A stretch of DNA of 64,000 nucleotides, from contig NZ_CP016474.1 of assembly GCF_001693255.1 (NCBI RefSeq), positions 1,258,661 through 1,322,660 of the forward strand, written 5' to 3'. A model generated the notes under the pieces. The model saw nothing but the letters and a program-made list of their open reading frames with translations. It was not told where the DNA came from and did not search any database. Position numbers and translations under genes: made by a program. How positions within the stretch are numbered: position 1 is the first letter of the stretch; each line of letters opens with the position of its first letter. Shown in pieces: positions 25,275 through 35,312 of this stretch. The stretch is from Picosynechococcus sp. PCC 7003. Its GTDB lineage: Bacteria; Cyanobacteriota; Cyanobacteriia; Cyanobacteriales; MRBY01.

Positions 25275-28034
25275 CTAGGGCTCTTCTTCTAGGAAAAGGA
25301 GCTCTTCGTCTCCAAGATCAAGGTCATCAAAGTCCTTGCTATCGAAGGCATTCAGTTCTTCTAAATCCGCCAGGGCTTCGTCTAAGTCCAGATCATCTAG
25401 GGGGGCGATCGCCTCATCAGTGGTGGATAGATCAATGGCGCTTTCTTGATCCGACTTATCGAAGTTGGCGCTATCGACCGCAGAATTCCCCTCATCGAGG
25501 CCAAGATCAAAATCAGGATCCAGCTCACCCGACAGATCAAGTTCCTCTAACCAACTATCATCGGTGAAATCATTGGTCGGGGCGGCCGCCGCATCATGGT
25601 GATGATTGACATCGCTGGTGCCATGGCTTTCGTTGTCTAGGGAAGGTAGATCGACCGTAAGGTCAAGATCGTCATCCAAAAGGGTCATGGTCTCCAGTGG
25701 CAGATTCTGGGGGTCAAGATCGAGGTCTAAGTCATCAAAACTTAGGGCCGCAGCATCTAACAAATTCAGGTCGTCTGGCTGCTGGAAATCTGCCTGAATC
25801 ACCGTCTCTTTGCTGAACTCACGAGCCTCAAAGTCGTGTGAATTTTCCTGGTCATCAAGGGCCTCGGTGTCAAGCTCAGAGAGGTGGTCTTGATCGAGGT
25901 CAAAGTCGAGCAATGCTGATTCATCGAATTCCCCTAGGTTAAAGATATCTTCGTCTTCTTCTCCTAGGTCGGTCATCTCCGACAGCCAAGCATCCTGATC
26001 TTGATCCGTAGTGGATTCTGGGGAGGCATCAGGAGCGCTAGAGGAGGCTGCCGCATTAATGTCTTCCGTGAAGTCTTGCTGTTCGAAGTCTAAATCCAAG
26101 GATGTATCGAGAGAATCAAGGGTCATTTCCCCCGATAGATCCATCTGTTCGAGGTCAAACTCAAAATCATCGGGTTGATCGAAGTCTTCCTCGAATAAAG
26201 CGTCTGTGGCTTCTAGGGAATCGGTATCTAACCCAGAATCGTCACTGATGCTGTCGGCAGGATCCATTTCCATTGGTTCGAGGTCAAGCTCAAAATCACT
26301 GAGGAGATCGAAGTCTTCCTCGGCTAACGGATCGGCTGTGGCTAAGGGATCAGCCTCGAGATCAAAATCAGCGTCGACGCCATCGGGATCAAGGTCAATG
26401 TCAATGTCAATGTCTCCATCGTTCTCTAAGTCTAGATCCAGGGCCAATTCTGAACTGTCAAAGTCTGGGGCATTTAAGGGGCCAAGGGTATTTTCGTCTA
26501 AATCTGTGGGAAAGATGTTGAATTCAAAAGCATCCAAATCCTCTAGATCCGTGGGCAGATATTGGTGATCTGCAACGGTATCCTCAGGGGCCCCTGCTTC
26601 GGTGGTTGCAATGAGCATTTCTTCATTACTCTCCAGGAGGTCGTCTAAGCCAGACACCGCGAAAGACTCTAGTTGTTCTAAATCAGAGGCCGTTAACTCT
26701 AATTCGTCACCAGCTAAGGCATCATCTGTAGTCAACTCTGACGACGGTTCAGGGTCGTAATCAAAATCGGTAGTGATAACATCCGGGAAGGGTTCGGTGA
26801 GGCGATCGCCAAGTTCATCTTCTGGGAGTTCTCCGAGGGCCAGATCTTCTGGGAAAAGATCCTCCTCAAAGTCGGCAGTCGTTTCGTCTAAGTCTTCTAA
26901 ATCTTCTAATCCCTCTAAGTCTTCTTCTCCATCACCCGCCTTAGTCTCTGCCTCTGATAGATCGGGTAAAGCCTCCGTTTCAGCGGCCAATTCCTGCTCT
27001 AGCCAATTTTCCGGGAGGGGCGGTAGAGGTAATTGGCTTGTCTCGGGCCCATCGAGGGATGTGACTTCCGTGACACCTGGGTGATTATGCCAATCCTGAC
27101 TCAAAAACGTAAATAAAGTCTCATCATCGACCGTATCTAGATCTGCCGTTTCTGGCGATGTCACCGCCTCAGTCATGGGAGTTTCTGGGTCTTCGAGTAA
27201 GTCTTCTAACCCTAAATCATCCTCTAAATTGCCTAAGTCTGCCTGGGCGGCGATCGCCTCATCTCCGAAGGGATCGCTGTCTACTTCAAAATCTGCCAAG
27301 TTGGGAACATAGGCATCCGGGCGATCGCCGTTGGCTCGTTCTACAGCCGTGGTATCAATGGGCGTCTCCCAAGCTTCAATCCCTGGGACATCATTGGCCG
27401 TTAGGGCCGCATCTGGGGTTTCATCCAGGGCAATATCTGCAAAATTGTCTAAAAAGTTGAGGGAATCAGAATCGGTTAAATCTTCGTTCTTTTCTGGGAC
27501 TACATCGGGCTGAGATTTTGAAACAGCTTCCATCGGCGCACTCGGCGCAACCGTTGGCAGGGCATGGTCGTCCTGTGGCGGCGTTGTTGTGAAAGGTTCA
27601 ACAACCTTAACCGTTGCGGCCATGAGGGTTTGGTTCGGTATTTCAAGGAATTTCAGGTCTAGGGGTTCCTCCGCATTCATTAAACGGTCATACTGCTGCA
27701 AAGTCACAAGCAACTGAAATAGCTGTTGCAAACCCTGGAAGTTTTCTTGAATTTTACGGTGACTTAGGGCAACTTGCTGTTGGTGAAAATGCTGGAGATT
27801 TTGGTACTGAGCAGTATTGAGTACGGCCTCACCAACGTCATTTTCCACGGTTCCATTGATGAGATCGACTTGGGTATGGAGGCTGCTATTGGGAGGGTAG
27901 GGTTCGCCCTGGTTCGGATCACGGACAATTCGAGTCGTAATATTTAGGATTGCTGCCTTACTCGCCACCATCGTAAAGGCTTTGGAAAGGTCGCCGCTGC
28001 GGAGAGCTTGCTTAAATTCATCGCTTAAGGACAT
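25275..28034 (-). CDS. Very acidic 919-residue protein with Asp/Leu repeats
   Basis: The first 120 residues are ordinary and helical (MSLSDEFKQALRSGDLSKAF ... HFHQQQVALSHRKIQENFQ) and probably form a folded domain of the kind found in other cyanobacterial proteins with this start. From about residue 190 to the end the chain is dominated by Asp, Glu, Leu, Phe and Ser, in loose repeats of the type DLDLDLE, LEDLEDLDE, DDFEFDLEQMD and FDLLSDFELDLEPMD. There are almost no Lys or Arg residues there, so the calculated charge would be strongly negative. No membrane segment or signal is seen. It may be a disordered scaffold or a cation/protein-binding protein; this is inference. The repeats also create long false frames on the opposite strand. 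Confidence 0.75.
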   Translation of the reverse strand: MSLSDEFKQALRSGDLSKAFTMVASKAAILNITTRIVRDPNQGEPYPPNSSLHTQVDLINGTVENDVGEAVLNTAQYQNLQHFHQQQVALSHRKIQENFQGLQQLFQLLVTLQQYDRLMNAEEPLDLKFLEIPNQTLMAATVKVVEPFTTTPPQDDHALPTVAPSAPMEAVSKSQPDVVPEKNEDLTDSDSLNFLDNFADIALDETPDAALTANDVPGIEAWETPIDTTAVERANGDRPDAYVPNLADFEVDSDPFGDEAIAAQADLGNLEDDLGLEDLLEDPETPMTEAVTSPETADLDTVDDETLFTFLSQDWHNHPGVTEVTSLDGPETSQLPLPPLPENWLEQELAAETEALPDLSEAETKAGDGEEDLEGLEDLEDLDETTADFEEDLFPEDLALGELPEDELGDRLTEPFPDVITTDFDYDPEPSSELTTDDALAGDELELTASDLEQLESFAVSGLDDLLESNEEMLIATTEAGAPEDTVADHQYLPTDLEDLDAFEFNIFPTDLDENTLGPLNAPDFDSSELALDLDLENDGDIDIDIDLDPDGVDADFDLEADPLATADPLAEEDFDLLSDFELDLEPMEMDPADSISDDSGLDTDSLEATDALFEEDFDQPDDFEFDLEQMDLSGEMTLDSLDTSLDLDFEQQDFTEDINAAASSSAPDASPESTTDQDQDAWLSEMTDLGEEDEDIFNLGEFDESALLDFDLDQDHLSELDTEALDDQENSHDFEAREFSKETVIQADFQQPDDLNLLDAAALSFDDLDLDLDPQNLPLETMTLLDDDLDLTVDLPSLDNESHGTSDVNHHHDAAAAPTNDFTDDSWLEELDLSGELDPDFDLGLDEGNSAVDSANFDKSDQESAIDLSTTDEAIAPLDDLDLDEALADLEELNAFDSKDFDDLDLGDEELLFLEEEP

Positions 28035-28216
28035 GGTGGAATCTCCTTGGTCACTGGGTTGGCGCCAAAATAGGGGCGCAGTATGGATGGATAAAGTCTG
28101 GGGATGATGGCTAGGCGGATGTTGATTTCTTCTCAGAATATCCCATCCCTAAAATGTCGTTGGTAAAATGCCAGTAAATGTAACATTGCCCTATTTGTGT
28201 AAAATTTCCGCTGATG

Positions 28217-28801
28217 CTAGGGCCATAGAGTCTGAACGGTATAGCCGAGGTGCGTCAGCATTTCCCGCAATAGCGGTAGGCTCAAACCAATGACGTTACT
28301 ATGGCAACCTTCGATCTTCTCGATCAGAAGCCCTCCTTTCCCTTCAAGAGCAAAACACCCCGCACATTGCAGAGGTTCGCCGCTACGGACATAGGCGGCA
28401 ATTGTGTCATCATCAATGGCGGCAAAATATACTTTTGTGACCCCATGGCGCACCAAGGTTTGGTTTTGGGTTTGATCCACGAGGGCATGGCCTGTATAGA
28501 GCAAACCGTAATGGCCCCGCATGGTTTGCCACCGGGCGATCGCCTCGGCGGGGGAGGCCGGTTTCCCAAGGATTTCCCCCCGGACATGGAGCACCGAATC
28601 GCAGCCGAGTATCAACGCATCTTGGCGATGTTCGGCGACGGTCTTTGCTTTGGCCGCAGCGAGGGCTTCGACTAACTGGGCCGGATCATCATGGTGAATT
28701 TGGGATTCATCAAAGTGACTCACATGGACAATGGGATTAATCCCAATGCCTTGGAGTAAACGACGACGGGCAGGGGAAGCGGACGCAAGGACAAATTCCA
28801 T
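28217..28801 (-). CDS. maf: Maf nucleotide pyrophosphatase
   Basis: From ATG 28801 ([16 protein letters not shown]) the 194-residue protein matches the Maf family. The SASPRR-type phosphate loop is at residues 6-13; an in-frame start 20 codons upstream has no family support. [20 protein letters not shown] contains the catalytic Asp, and [10 protein letters not shown] and [12 protein letters not shown] follow. Maf enzymes hydrolyse non-canonical or modified nucleoside triphosphates to monophosphates (house-cleaning) and were first linked to septum formation. It is followed by cyanoP upstream on the same strand, with about 90 bp between them. Confidence 0.92.
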   Translation of the reverse strand: MEFVLASASPARRRLLQGIGINPIVHVSHFDESQIHHDDPAQLVEALAAAKAKTVAEHRQDALILGCDSVLHVRGEILGKPASPAEAIARWQTMRGHYGLLYTGHALVDQTQNQTLVRHGVTKVYFAAIDDDTIAAYVRSGEPLQCAGCFALEGKGGLLIEKIEGCHSNVIGLSLPLLREMLTHLGYTVQTLWP

Positions 28802-28894
28802 GGTGTTTTGAGGTAATGCGGCGCAAACAGAGGCAATTACAGCATACCCAGGTGGATACACTGGGGGATCAAGGTTTCAAAATATTGGTTGAGA

Positions 28895-29446
28895 TTAGAC
28901 CTTAAAGGATTTAACCATCGCATTAAAGAGTTTCTCGACTTGGGGCCAACGGCTTTCGCGGGTCGAGAGATTGAAGGTATAGAGTTTACCCAGTTTTACA
29001 GCAACAGTGGCGAGGTCATGGCGCATTTGACCTCCGGGGAGGGTGACGCGATATTCGAGAGTATAGTAGGTCTGGCCCTGGTCGGTGCGACTTTCGGCCC
29101 GGATCAGTTCGGGTTGGCGATCGCTATTTTGGCTTGCTTCTTTCATGAATCGATAGCCAACGTCAGTGGGAGTTCCCAGGTCGCCTAAGGCTTTGTCGGC
29201 GGGAACATCACTGATAATGACACTCAAATTTTCGGAATACTCCACCAAATCCCGAAAAACGACATCTACACCAGTCTCGCTTTTGCTGACATCAACGGGA
29301 ATCCAACCATTGGGATAGAGAAATTGATAGCCATAGGTGCCATTACTATAGCCCTGCAGACTGCCGACGCCACCACAAGCGGCCAACGTACAACTGATCA
29401 CGATCAACAAACTGGCGATCGCCTTTTTCCATCGATTTTGGCGCAT
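28895..29446 (-). CDS. psbP: PsbP-like thylakoid lipoprotein (CyanoP)
   Basis: The 183-residue product begins with a basic n-region and hydrophobic core ending in the lipobox CTLAAC (Cys near 24), so it is a lipoprotein. The mature domain begins GYSNGTYGYQFLYPNGWIPV, the PsbP signature, and continues through VDVVFRDLVEYSENLSVII and GQTYYTLEYRV to a C-terminal strand near YTFNLSTRESRW. CyanoP attaches to the lumenal face of photosystem II and is thought to help assembly rather than oxygen evolution. The gene is between maf and hemA on the same strand. Confidence 0.92.
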   Translation of the reverse strand: MRQNRWKKAIASLLIVISCTLAACGGVGSLQGYSNGTYGYQFLYPNGWIPVDVSKSETGVDVVFRDLVEYSENLSVIISDVPADKALGDLGTPTDVGYRFMKEASQNSDRQPELIRAESRTDQGQTYYTLEYRVTLPGGQMRHDLATVAVKLGKLYTFNLSTRESRWPQVEKLFNAMVKSFKV

Positions 29447-29479
29447 TTATTTACCTCAGAAATTTAAAAGAACTTAAAA

Positions 29480-29508
29480 AATAAACTCGCAGAGCCGGAG
29501 TCTCCGCG
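29480..29508 (-). terminator. Possible hemA terminator
   Basis: On the minus strand CGCGGAG and CTCTGCG (29508-29502 and 29494-29488) form a stem with one mismatch, followed by GAGTTTATTTTTT. The T tract is interrupted, so strength is uncertain. Confidence 0.4.
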
Positions 29509-29577
29509 TTCATCATCCTAGCGAAAACACCGGCTCAAACTGAAATTTACGGGGTCTAATAAGGCCCTAGGCTCTTG

Positions 29578-30855
29578 CTAAATGGCCTCTTCCGTTTCGA
29601 GGTTAAACAGCATTTGCAGCGATTGTAAGCAGACGCGGCGGGCTTCGATATCCTGTTGAGCACGTAGTTGCACCATCGGATCATGGAGAATTTTATTAAC
29701 GATCCCCCGGGTCAAGGTTTCAATAACCTCCTGGTGCTTCTCTTCAAATTCTGCCCCGAGGCGAGAAAGGGCTTTTTCAAGTTCCTGCTCCCGAATGCTT
29801 TCGACTTTGCTGCGTAGGGAACTAATGGTCGGGACGGTTTCGAGGGACTGCCACCATTGGATGTAGTTCTCCACTTCCTCTTCTAGGAGGGCCTCGGCTT
29901 CTTCGGCCATTTTGCGGCGAGACGCTTGGTTTTGGGCGACCACTTCCTTGAGAGCGTCTACATTATATAAACGAACGCCGGCGATTTCTTCCACATCGGC
30001 GGCAACGTTGAGGGGCACAGAAATATCGATCAAAATTAAGGTGTGGAGATCGAGATCTTCGAGTTTTGCTCGGTCGAGAATCGGTTCTGTTGCACCGGTA
30101 CTGGTAAAGACAATGTCTGCTTGTTCAACGACATTGAGCATCTCTGGCAACAATTCCAATTGCAGATCTACATCGGGAAATTTTTTCGCGAGATCCCGCG
30201 CCCCCCGTTCAGAACGGTTAACGATGGTGATGTCTTCGGCCCCTTTAGAAACGAGGTGTTGCACCAACAGGCGCGACATTTTTCCGGCACCGATAATGGC
30301 GATTTTTTGATCAGAGAGATCCTTGACCTTCATCTGGGCTAATTCCACGGCGGCGGAACTAATGGAGACAGCCCCGGTACCAATATTGGTTTCGCTGCGG
30401 ACGCGTTTCCCAGCGGTAATTGCTCGTTTGAACATCCGATCGAGTAAACGGCCCAAGCCTTTATGTTGTTGGCCAAGCTTGTGGGCGGCTTTGACCTGGG
30501 CGAGGATTTGGCCTTCTCCGAGGACGAGACTTTCTAGGCCCGCAGCAACCCGCAATAGATGACGGATGGCATCTTGGTGCAGCAGGGTGAAGAGATAGCG
30601 GCGCAGGCGATTGAGTTGGAGTTGTCCGGTTTCCGCAAGAAATTGGCAAATTTCCCGCACGCCCTGTTCTGTTTCCTGCACGACAGCATAGATTTCGAGG
30701 CGATTACAGGTGCTGATGACGGTGACTTCTTCCACATGTGGATAGGATTTGAGGTGGGCGATCGCCGCGTCCATTTTCGCTTCTTGAATACTGAGTTTTT
30801 CGCGGATTTCGACGGGGGCTGTTTTATGACTCAGGCCAACAACAACAATATTCAT
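29578..30855 (-). CDS. hemA: Glutamyl-tRNA reductase
   Basis: The 425-residue enzyme makes glutamate-1-semialdehyde from glutamyl-tRNA, the committed step of heme and chlorophyll synthesis. The nucleophilic Cys50 lies in [13 protein letters not shown]; the N-terminal [20 protein letters not shown] is diagnostic; the NADPH site is [17 protein letters not shown]; and the long C-terminal helix supports the dimer. It is followed by a divergent stretch of 267 bp before glpX, which is transcribed in the same direction. That interval contains the glpX terminator. Confidence 0.96.
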   Translation of the reverse strand: MNIVVVGLSHKTAPVEIREKLSIQEAKMDAAIAHLKSYPHVEEVTVISTCNRLEIYAVVQETEQGVREICQFLAETGQLQLNRLRRYLFTLLHQDAIRHLLRVAAGLESLVLGEGQILAQVKAAHKLGQQHKGLGRLLDRMFKRAITAGKRVRSETNIGTGAVSISSAAVELAQMKVKDLSDQKIAIIGAGKMSRLLVQHLVSKGAEDITIVNRSERGARDLAKKFPDVDLQLELLPEMLNVVEQADIVFTSTGATEPILDRAKLEDLDLHTLILIDISVPLNVAADVEEIAGVRLYNVDALKEVVAQNQASRRKMAEEAEALLEEEVENYIQWWQSLETVPTISSLRSKVESIREQELEKALSRLGAEFEEKHQEVIETLTRGIVNKILHDPMVQLRAQQDIEARRVCLQSLQMLFNLETEEAI

Positions 30856-31033
30856 GGGGTTTTCTCTAAAGGTTTTATCTCTCTAGGGCGCCAACATCCA
30901 AGGGAAGCGCAGAGTTTTATTAAAGGATTTTTTTAACTTCCTATGCAATGTAGTCTCCGAACATTTCGGGACAAAAGGTTTTGTAAAGAAAATTTATGTA
31001 ACTTTACGGCGTCCTCACGGCTTAACCTGCACG

Positions 31034-31063
31034 AAAAAAGGCGACCCCCCACTGGCGATCGCC
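31034..31063 (-). terminator. glpX terminator
   Basis: On the minus strand GGCGA (31063-31059) pairs with TCGCC (31044-31040), with HIP1-derived bases in the stem, and is followed by six T residues at 31039-31034. It lies 60 bp past the glpX stop. Confidence 0.6.
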
Positions 31064-31122
31064 CTTGCTTTTTTTTCAAGAAGGCTAATTGAGTTTTAGA
31101 TCAATCCTTCAAAGCTTGCGAC

Positions 31123-32160
31123 TTAGAGTTGGATTGTTTGGGGGTTATCCCACATGTGAATGGTGTCGACGAAGCGGGCAGTCATGGATTGGCTAGAGAT
31201 AACCAGAGACTGGGTACGAGCACCACCGTGGAACAGGCGAACCCCTTCCATCAAAGTACCGGGGGTAATCCCACAGGCCGCAAACAGAACCGTTTCGCCA
31301 GAAGCGAGTTCTTCTGCTTCGTAAACTTTGTCAGGATCAGTAACGCCCATGGACTTAAGACGCTCGATATTTTCTTCACGGCTCCAGCCAGCACTTTCGG
31401 GGGTGTTTACATCGGCGGGATCGTAGATCAGTTGCCCTTGGAAGTGGCCACCGAGGCAACGCATTGCTGCAGCACTAATGACACCTTCAGGAGCCGCACC
31501 AATCCCCATCAGCGCATGGATGTTGGTACCAGCAAAAGCAGCACAAATTGCCGCAGATACGTCACCATCACTAATCAAACGAACCCGGGCACCAGTGGCA
31601 CGGATTTCCTTGATTAGATCTTTGTGGCGGGGGCGATCCATTACAACGATCACGAGTTCTTGGGGATCGCGACCGAGGCATTCAGACAAAATCTTGATGT
31701 TTTCGGTGGCAGACTTGCGGATGTCAACTTTCCCTTTGGCGGCTGGGGGCGCGGCCAATTTTTTCATGTAATAGTCAGGGGCATGGAACAGACCGCCTTT
31801 TTCGGAAATGGCGAGCACTGCCATGGAACCGGGTTGACCGTTGGCGACGAGGTTGGTGCCTTCACAGGGGTCAACGGCAATGTCAATTTCGATCAGTTCA
31901 TCGGGGTTGCAATAGGCTTTTGCATCTTCACGGGTGCAAATCCCGACTTCTTCACCGATGTAAAGCATGGGGGCATCGTCCCGCTCCCCTTCACCGATGA
32001 CGATGCGACCGCGCATATGAATTTGATTCATGCGTTCGCGCATGGCTTCGACGGCCACTTGGTCGGCGGTATCTTTTTCGCCCATGCCCATCCACTTGGC
32101 AGAGGCGATCGCCGCTTGTTCGACAACTTCAATAATTTCTAAACCGAGGGTGCTTTCCAC
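31123..32160 (-). CDS. glpX: Class II fructose-1,6/sedoheptulose-1,7-bisphosphatase
   Basis: The 345-residue protein matches GlpX-type bisphosphatases. Metal and phosphate ligands are visible in [20 protein letters not shown] and [11 protein letters not shown], and substrate contacts in [20 protein letters not shown]. In cyanobacteria this enzyme hydrolyses both fructose-1,6- and sedoheptulose-1,7-bisphosphate and is essential to the Calvin cycle. Cys-containing segments may allow redox control. The start [15 protein letters not shown] agrees with the family. A clear intrinsic terminator follows. Confidence 0.95.
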   Translation of the reverse strand: MESTLGLEIIEVVEQAAIASAKWMGMGEKDTADQVAVEAMRERMNQIHMRGRIVIGEGERDDAPMLYIGEEVGICTREDAKAYCNPDELIEIDIAVDPCEGTNLVANGQPGSMAVLAISEKGGLFHAPDYYMKKLAAPPAAKGKVDIRKSATENIKILSECLGRDPQELVIVVMDRPRHKDLIKEIRATGARVRLISDGDVSAAICAAFAGTNIHALMGIGAAPEGVISAAAMRCLGGHFQGQLIYDPADVNTPESAGWSREENIERLKSMGVTDPDKVYEAEELASGETVLFAACGITPGTLMEGVRLFHGGARTQSLVISSQSMTARFVDTIHMWDNPQTIQL

Positions 32161-32303
32161 GCTTTTTATCCTCCAGACTGCGACTGTTGATCAAAACCAC
32201 CAGTCATTTAGTTTTTTTGTAAACACCCCAAAGTCTATCAGAGAAGGGCGATCGCCTCAGAAGATTCCCAGAAAAGTTTTTCCTTTAAATATTGCTGGAT
32301 CGG

Positions 32304-33932
32304 CTAGAGAAAATAGGTCGTCAAAGTTTCATATAGGAGAGTGAGATTGGCTTGGCTATAGTCATGCCGGAGGGGAGTGGCAGGGGGAATATTGTGGAGC
32401 AGTCGCCGCAAATTTGCTTGGATTTGAGAAAAATCCCGGTAACGGTTTTGAAGTCCCTTCAGAATTGGACAAATGACAGGTGAAGCCAGGATATTCGGAT
32501 CGGCTCCGTTGGGCATGAGGGGGTAACGTTTGAGGTGATTAAAATTGGTTTGGGGGAGGGTGGCGATCGCCTGGATAATTTCTTGGCAACATTCCCGGGT
32601 AAATTCCTGGGCGAGGTAACGCTGGATCGAAGGTTGCAGGCCAAAGTAGGGCTGATGATTTTCTTTTTTATCTAGGAGGAAGCGTCGATCAAGGGAGCGC
32701 ACCGCATCCCAAACTTCACTGGCGAAGGACATTTCTAAATGGTAGTTGGCTTGCAGTTGTTCGAGGGTAATGGACTTGCCCCACAACATCAGCCAGTAGA
32801 GCACTTCCTGTTCGGAGTTGCTAATGCGACAGGTGAGACTGTAGAGAATATCCCGTAGGGTATTGCCACCGATAATCGTTTCTTGATTTTGAAATTGCAT
32901 CACAGAACCGCCGTACCATTCTTGAATTCCCGTGGCGATTAACCGGAGCTTGAGGGGGTTGCCACGATAGGTCTCGACCAAATCAGCCCACAGTTCTTGA
33001 TCTTGGAGGTTGTATTCCTGGAGAATCTGCTGGGCCACTAAATTACTAAGGCCTTCGACGGTAATCAGGGTGACCTTGGGGTTGTCTGTGGCCAAGGCTT
33101 CGATGGACGGGGAATTTTCCCTGGAAATAATGACGACAGTACCCGCTAGGGTCTGGTGGGCGATCGCCTCTAAAAATTCCACATACATTGTATGTTGTGG
33201 TTGATAGTTCCCCGATAGACAAGCGGTGGTAAAGAGCAGTTCCCAGTGATCAAAGACTAAGATCTTCGGCTGCTGCTGCAAATAATCCTGGAGTTGGGCG
33301 ATCGCCCCGTCGGGGTGGTCTTCTAAGGCCCATTCCTGCTGAATCAAAGCCCAATTTTGATCAAACATGAGGCGATCGCTAAGGTTGCACCAAAGGGTAT
33401 TTTCCTGGAGGGGTGGGTGGTGCCGGAGCACTTCACTAACCAGGGTGGTCTTGCCTAGGCCGCCACCGCCTAGCACAAAGATTAACGAAATACCCCGTTG
33501 TTGGAGTTGTTGCCCCAGGGTACGCAGGGTTGACTCTTGGTTATAAAAACGATTTTTGTTTCTGGGAATACCTTGGTACTGGGGTAGCGTTGGCGCTGGC
33601 ACTTGGGGTTCTGTGGCCGTGGCCATGCCGTTGGGGACGATTTTATCGACCGCTGCCTTTTCTTGCTCCGAGAGCTGCTCATATTTAGTAGTCAAAGCCA
33701 ACTGGAGTGAACGAATCCCCACCCGTTGGTTACAATAACGTCCGAGGCGTTTCCAGAGATCTGGAGCAATGACTCGTTTGACATAGCTGTGGGAATAGCC
33801 ATCGATCTGAATATCTTTTAATTTGTACCCTTCCAACGCCCGCAGCAATAGCTCTTGGCGCAGTCCATCCAGGGGGTCTCCATGTTTGTGACTGAGCCAA
33901 ATACAAAGCTGAAGGAGCGTGAGGTTGGTCAT
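32304..33932 (-). CDS. STAND/NB-ARC ATPase without C-terminal sensor repeats
   Basis: The 542-residue protein starts with a winged-helix-like N-terminal region (about 1-95; LLLRALEGYKLKDIQIDGYS) as seen in cyanobacterial vMAP-type proteins. An NB-ARC ATPase follows: Walker A FVLGGGGLGKTTLVSEVL near 155, Walker B ILVFDHWELLF near 230, a sensor-like VVIISRE near 275, and GNPLKLRL, the GxP motif, near 325. The remaining 190 residues are helical. Relatives usually continue into WD40, TPR or pentapeptide repeats that sense a trigger; here the chain stops at RHDYSQANLTLLYETLTTYF, a stretch like the start of such repeats. It may be a truncated signalling or defence protein. Upstream 33933-34376 has no gene. 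Confidence 0.75.
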   Translation of the reverse strand: MTNLTLLQLCIWLSHKHGDPLDGLRQELLLRALEGYKLKDIQIDGYSHSYVKRVIAPDLWKRLGRYCNQRVGIRSLQLALTTKYEQLSEQEKAAVDKIVPNGMATATEPQVPAPTLPQYQGIPRNKNRFYNQESTLRTLGQQLQQRGISLIFVLGGGGLGKTTLVSEVLRHHPPLQENTLWCNLSDRLMFDQNWALIQQEWALEDHPDGAIAQLQDYLQQQPKILVFDHWELLFTTACLSGNYQPQHTMYVEFLEAIAHQTLAGTVVIISRENSPSIEALATDNPKVTLITVEGLSNLVAQQILQEYNLQDQELWADLVETYRGNPLKLRLIATGIQEWYGGSVMQFQNQETIIGGNTLRDILYSLTCRISNSEQEVLYWLMLWGKSITLEQLQANYHLEMSFASEVWDAVRSLDRRFLLDKKENHQPYFGLQPSIQRYLAQEFTRECCQEIIQAIATLPQTNFNHLKRYPLMPNGADPNILASPVICPILKGLQNRYRDFSQIQANLRRLLHNIPPATPLRHDYSQANLTLLYETLTTYFL

Positions 33933-34376
33933 GTGGCATTATTCGATGAATTTTAGGTGACGACGGCAATAGACAATGCTCTGCTACACACTAAGATGAC
34001 TATCTAAGAGTTTATCTGTATTCCTTTCCTTCCTGGCGCGATCGCCCAAAAGTTGTGAATAATATGACTTTATGAATAAAGTGACTTTCTGAAATCGTCG
34101 ATGAGCAGCAAAATGTTGCAAAAGATGCATTGCAAGCATTTCCGTGGCGTTTTATTTTTGACCTCTCAGTCAAGATAGGGGCATTCCGTTTACGCGGTTA
34201 AGCATCTATCGTGATGACCCGTCGCTTTTATGCGAAATTGAGGGGCAAAATATTCATCACCGCGATGGTGGGCAGCAGAGACTTTTGGCGATCGCCCAGA
34301 CCCTAGAGAAAAATCCTTTAGGATCAAAAAATCGTTGTGCAAGCGAAAAACACCACCGAAATTGATGGGATCAGTT
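33933..34376. other. 444-bp intergenic region between the STAND gene and FTR1
   Basis: The interval separates two divergent genes and must hold both promoters. I see no RNA gene. A plus-strand frame without a usable start codon (about 34148-34370, ending HHRN) is open for some 70 codons but has no recognisable family and is probably chance. A short ATCCT/AGGAT hairpin lies at 34313-34326. No convincing Fur box was found. Confidence 0.4.
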
Positions 34377-35303
34377 ATGGAAATTAGTGCAGCATTACCC
34401 GCCTTTGTGATTACGTTGCGGGAGGGCTTTGAAGCGGCCCTAGTGGTCGGCATCGTCTTGGCTTGTCTGGCTAAAGCGCAGCAGATGTCTTTACAAAAGT
34501 GGGTCTATGGCGGCATTGGTGCCGGGTTGGGGGCGAGTGTCCTGGTCGGCTGGGGTCTGTGGGGACTGCTGTTACAGGTGGCGACGGCGGATGGGGCCTA
34601 TGCACCGGTTTTTAAACAAATTCTGGAGGGGAGTTTTGGGATTGTGGCGATCGCCATGTTGAGTTGGATGCTCATTTGGATGACCCGCCAGGCCAAATCC
34701 CTAAAATCAGACGTCGAAGGGGCACTACAAGCAGCACTCCAGGATAGAGAAACGGCGGCCTGGGCGGTATTTTCCCTGATTTTTATCGCGGTGCTCCGGG
34801 AAGGATTTGAAACAGTGATTTTCATTGTGGCCCAGTTCCAAGGGGGGTGGCTGATGCCGAGTCTTGGGGCGATCGCGGGCTTGACCGTGGCAACGGTGCT
34901 GGGATTTCTCCTTTTTGCCCTGGGGGTACGGCTGAATATCAAGTTATTTTTTCAGGTGATGGGAATCTTTTTGCTGCTAATTATTGCGGGGCTGGTGGTC
35001 GGTGTTTTAAAGCACATCGATGCGGCGATCGCCCTCTTTGCCCAGATCCAAACCCAATATCAGGCCCTCTGCATTTCCCCCGCCCCAGCTTGTGTGTTGG
35101 GGATTCAGCTTTGGGATTTATCAGAAATTTTACCCGACAAACAGTTTCCAGGGATTCTGTTGAAATCTCTGTTGGGTTATCGCCAAAAAATTTACCTGGC
35201 CCAGGCGATCGCCTATGTGCTCTTTCTCAGTTCCGTTGGCACACTCTATCTTTATAGCCTCGGTTTATTCCGTAGAACCGAGGCTCCTTCCGTGAAACCT
35301 TAG
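34377..35303 (+). CDS. FTR1-family iron permease
   Basis: From ATG 34377 (MEISAALPAFVITLREGFEA) the 308-residue membrane protein has seven or so helices and two REGxE motifs, LREGFEAALVVG in helix 1 and LREGFETVIFIVAQ in helix 4, which are the iron-translocating signature of Ftr1/EfeU permeases. The upstream in-frame Met adds 14 non-conserved residues. Bacterial EfeU imports iron across the inner membrane, usually with EfeO and EfeB; neither partner is adjacent. The next gene, on the opposite strand, encodes an acidic secreted protein that could bind metal, though nothing shows they act together. Confidence 0.88.
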   Translation: MEISAALPAFVITLREGFEAALVVGIVLACLAKAQQMSLQKWVYGGIGAGLGASVLVGWGLWGLLLQVATADGAYAPVFKQILEGSFGIVAIAMLSWMLIWMTRQAKSLKSDVEGALQAALQDRETAAWAVFSLIFIAVLREGFETVIFIVAQFQGGWLMPSLGAIAGLTVATVLGFLLFALGVRLNIKLFFQVMGIFLLLIIAGLVVGVLKHIDAAIALFAQIQTQYQALCISPAPACVLGIQLWDLSEILPDKQFPGILLKSLLGYRQKIYLAQAIAYVLFLSSVGTLYLYSLGLFRRTEAPSVKP

Positions 35304-35312
35304 GACAATCGG

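Noticed and set aside
26206-27084. Long Ser/Arg-rich frames opposite the acidic protein
   Set aside because: They are mirror images of GAC/GAA/CTA-rich codons on the minus strand. Their Ser-Lys-Ser composition has no meaning of its own.
34148-34370. Open frame ending HHRN before FTR1
   Set aside because: No start codon follows the preceding stop, no family is recognised and the composition is not persuasive.
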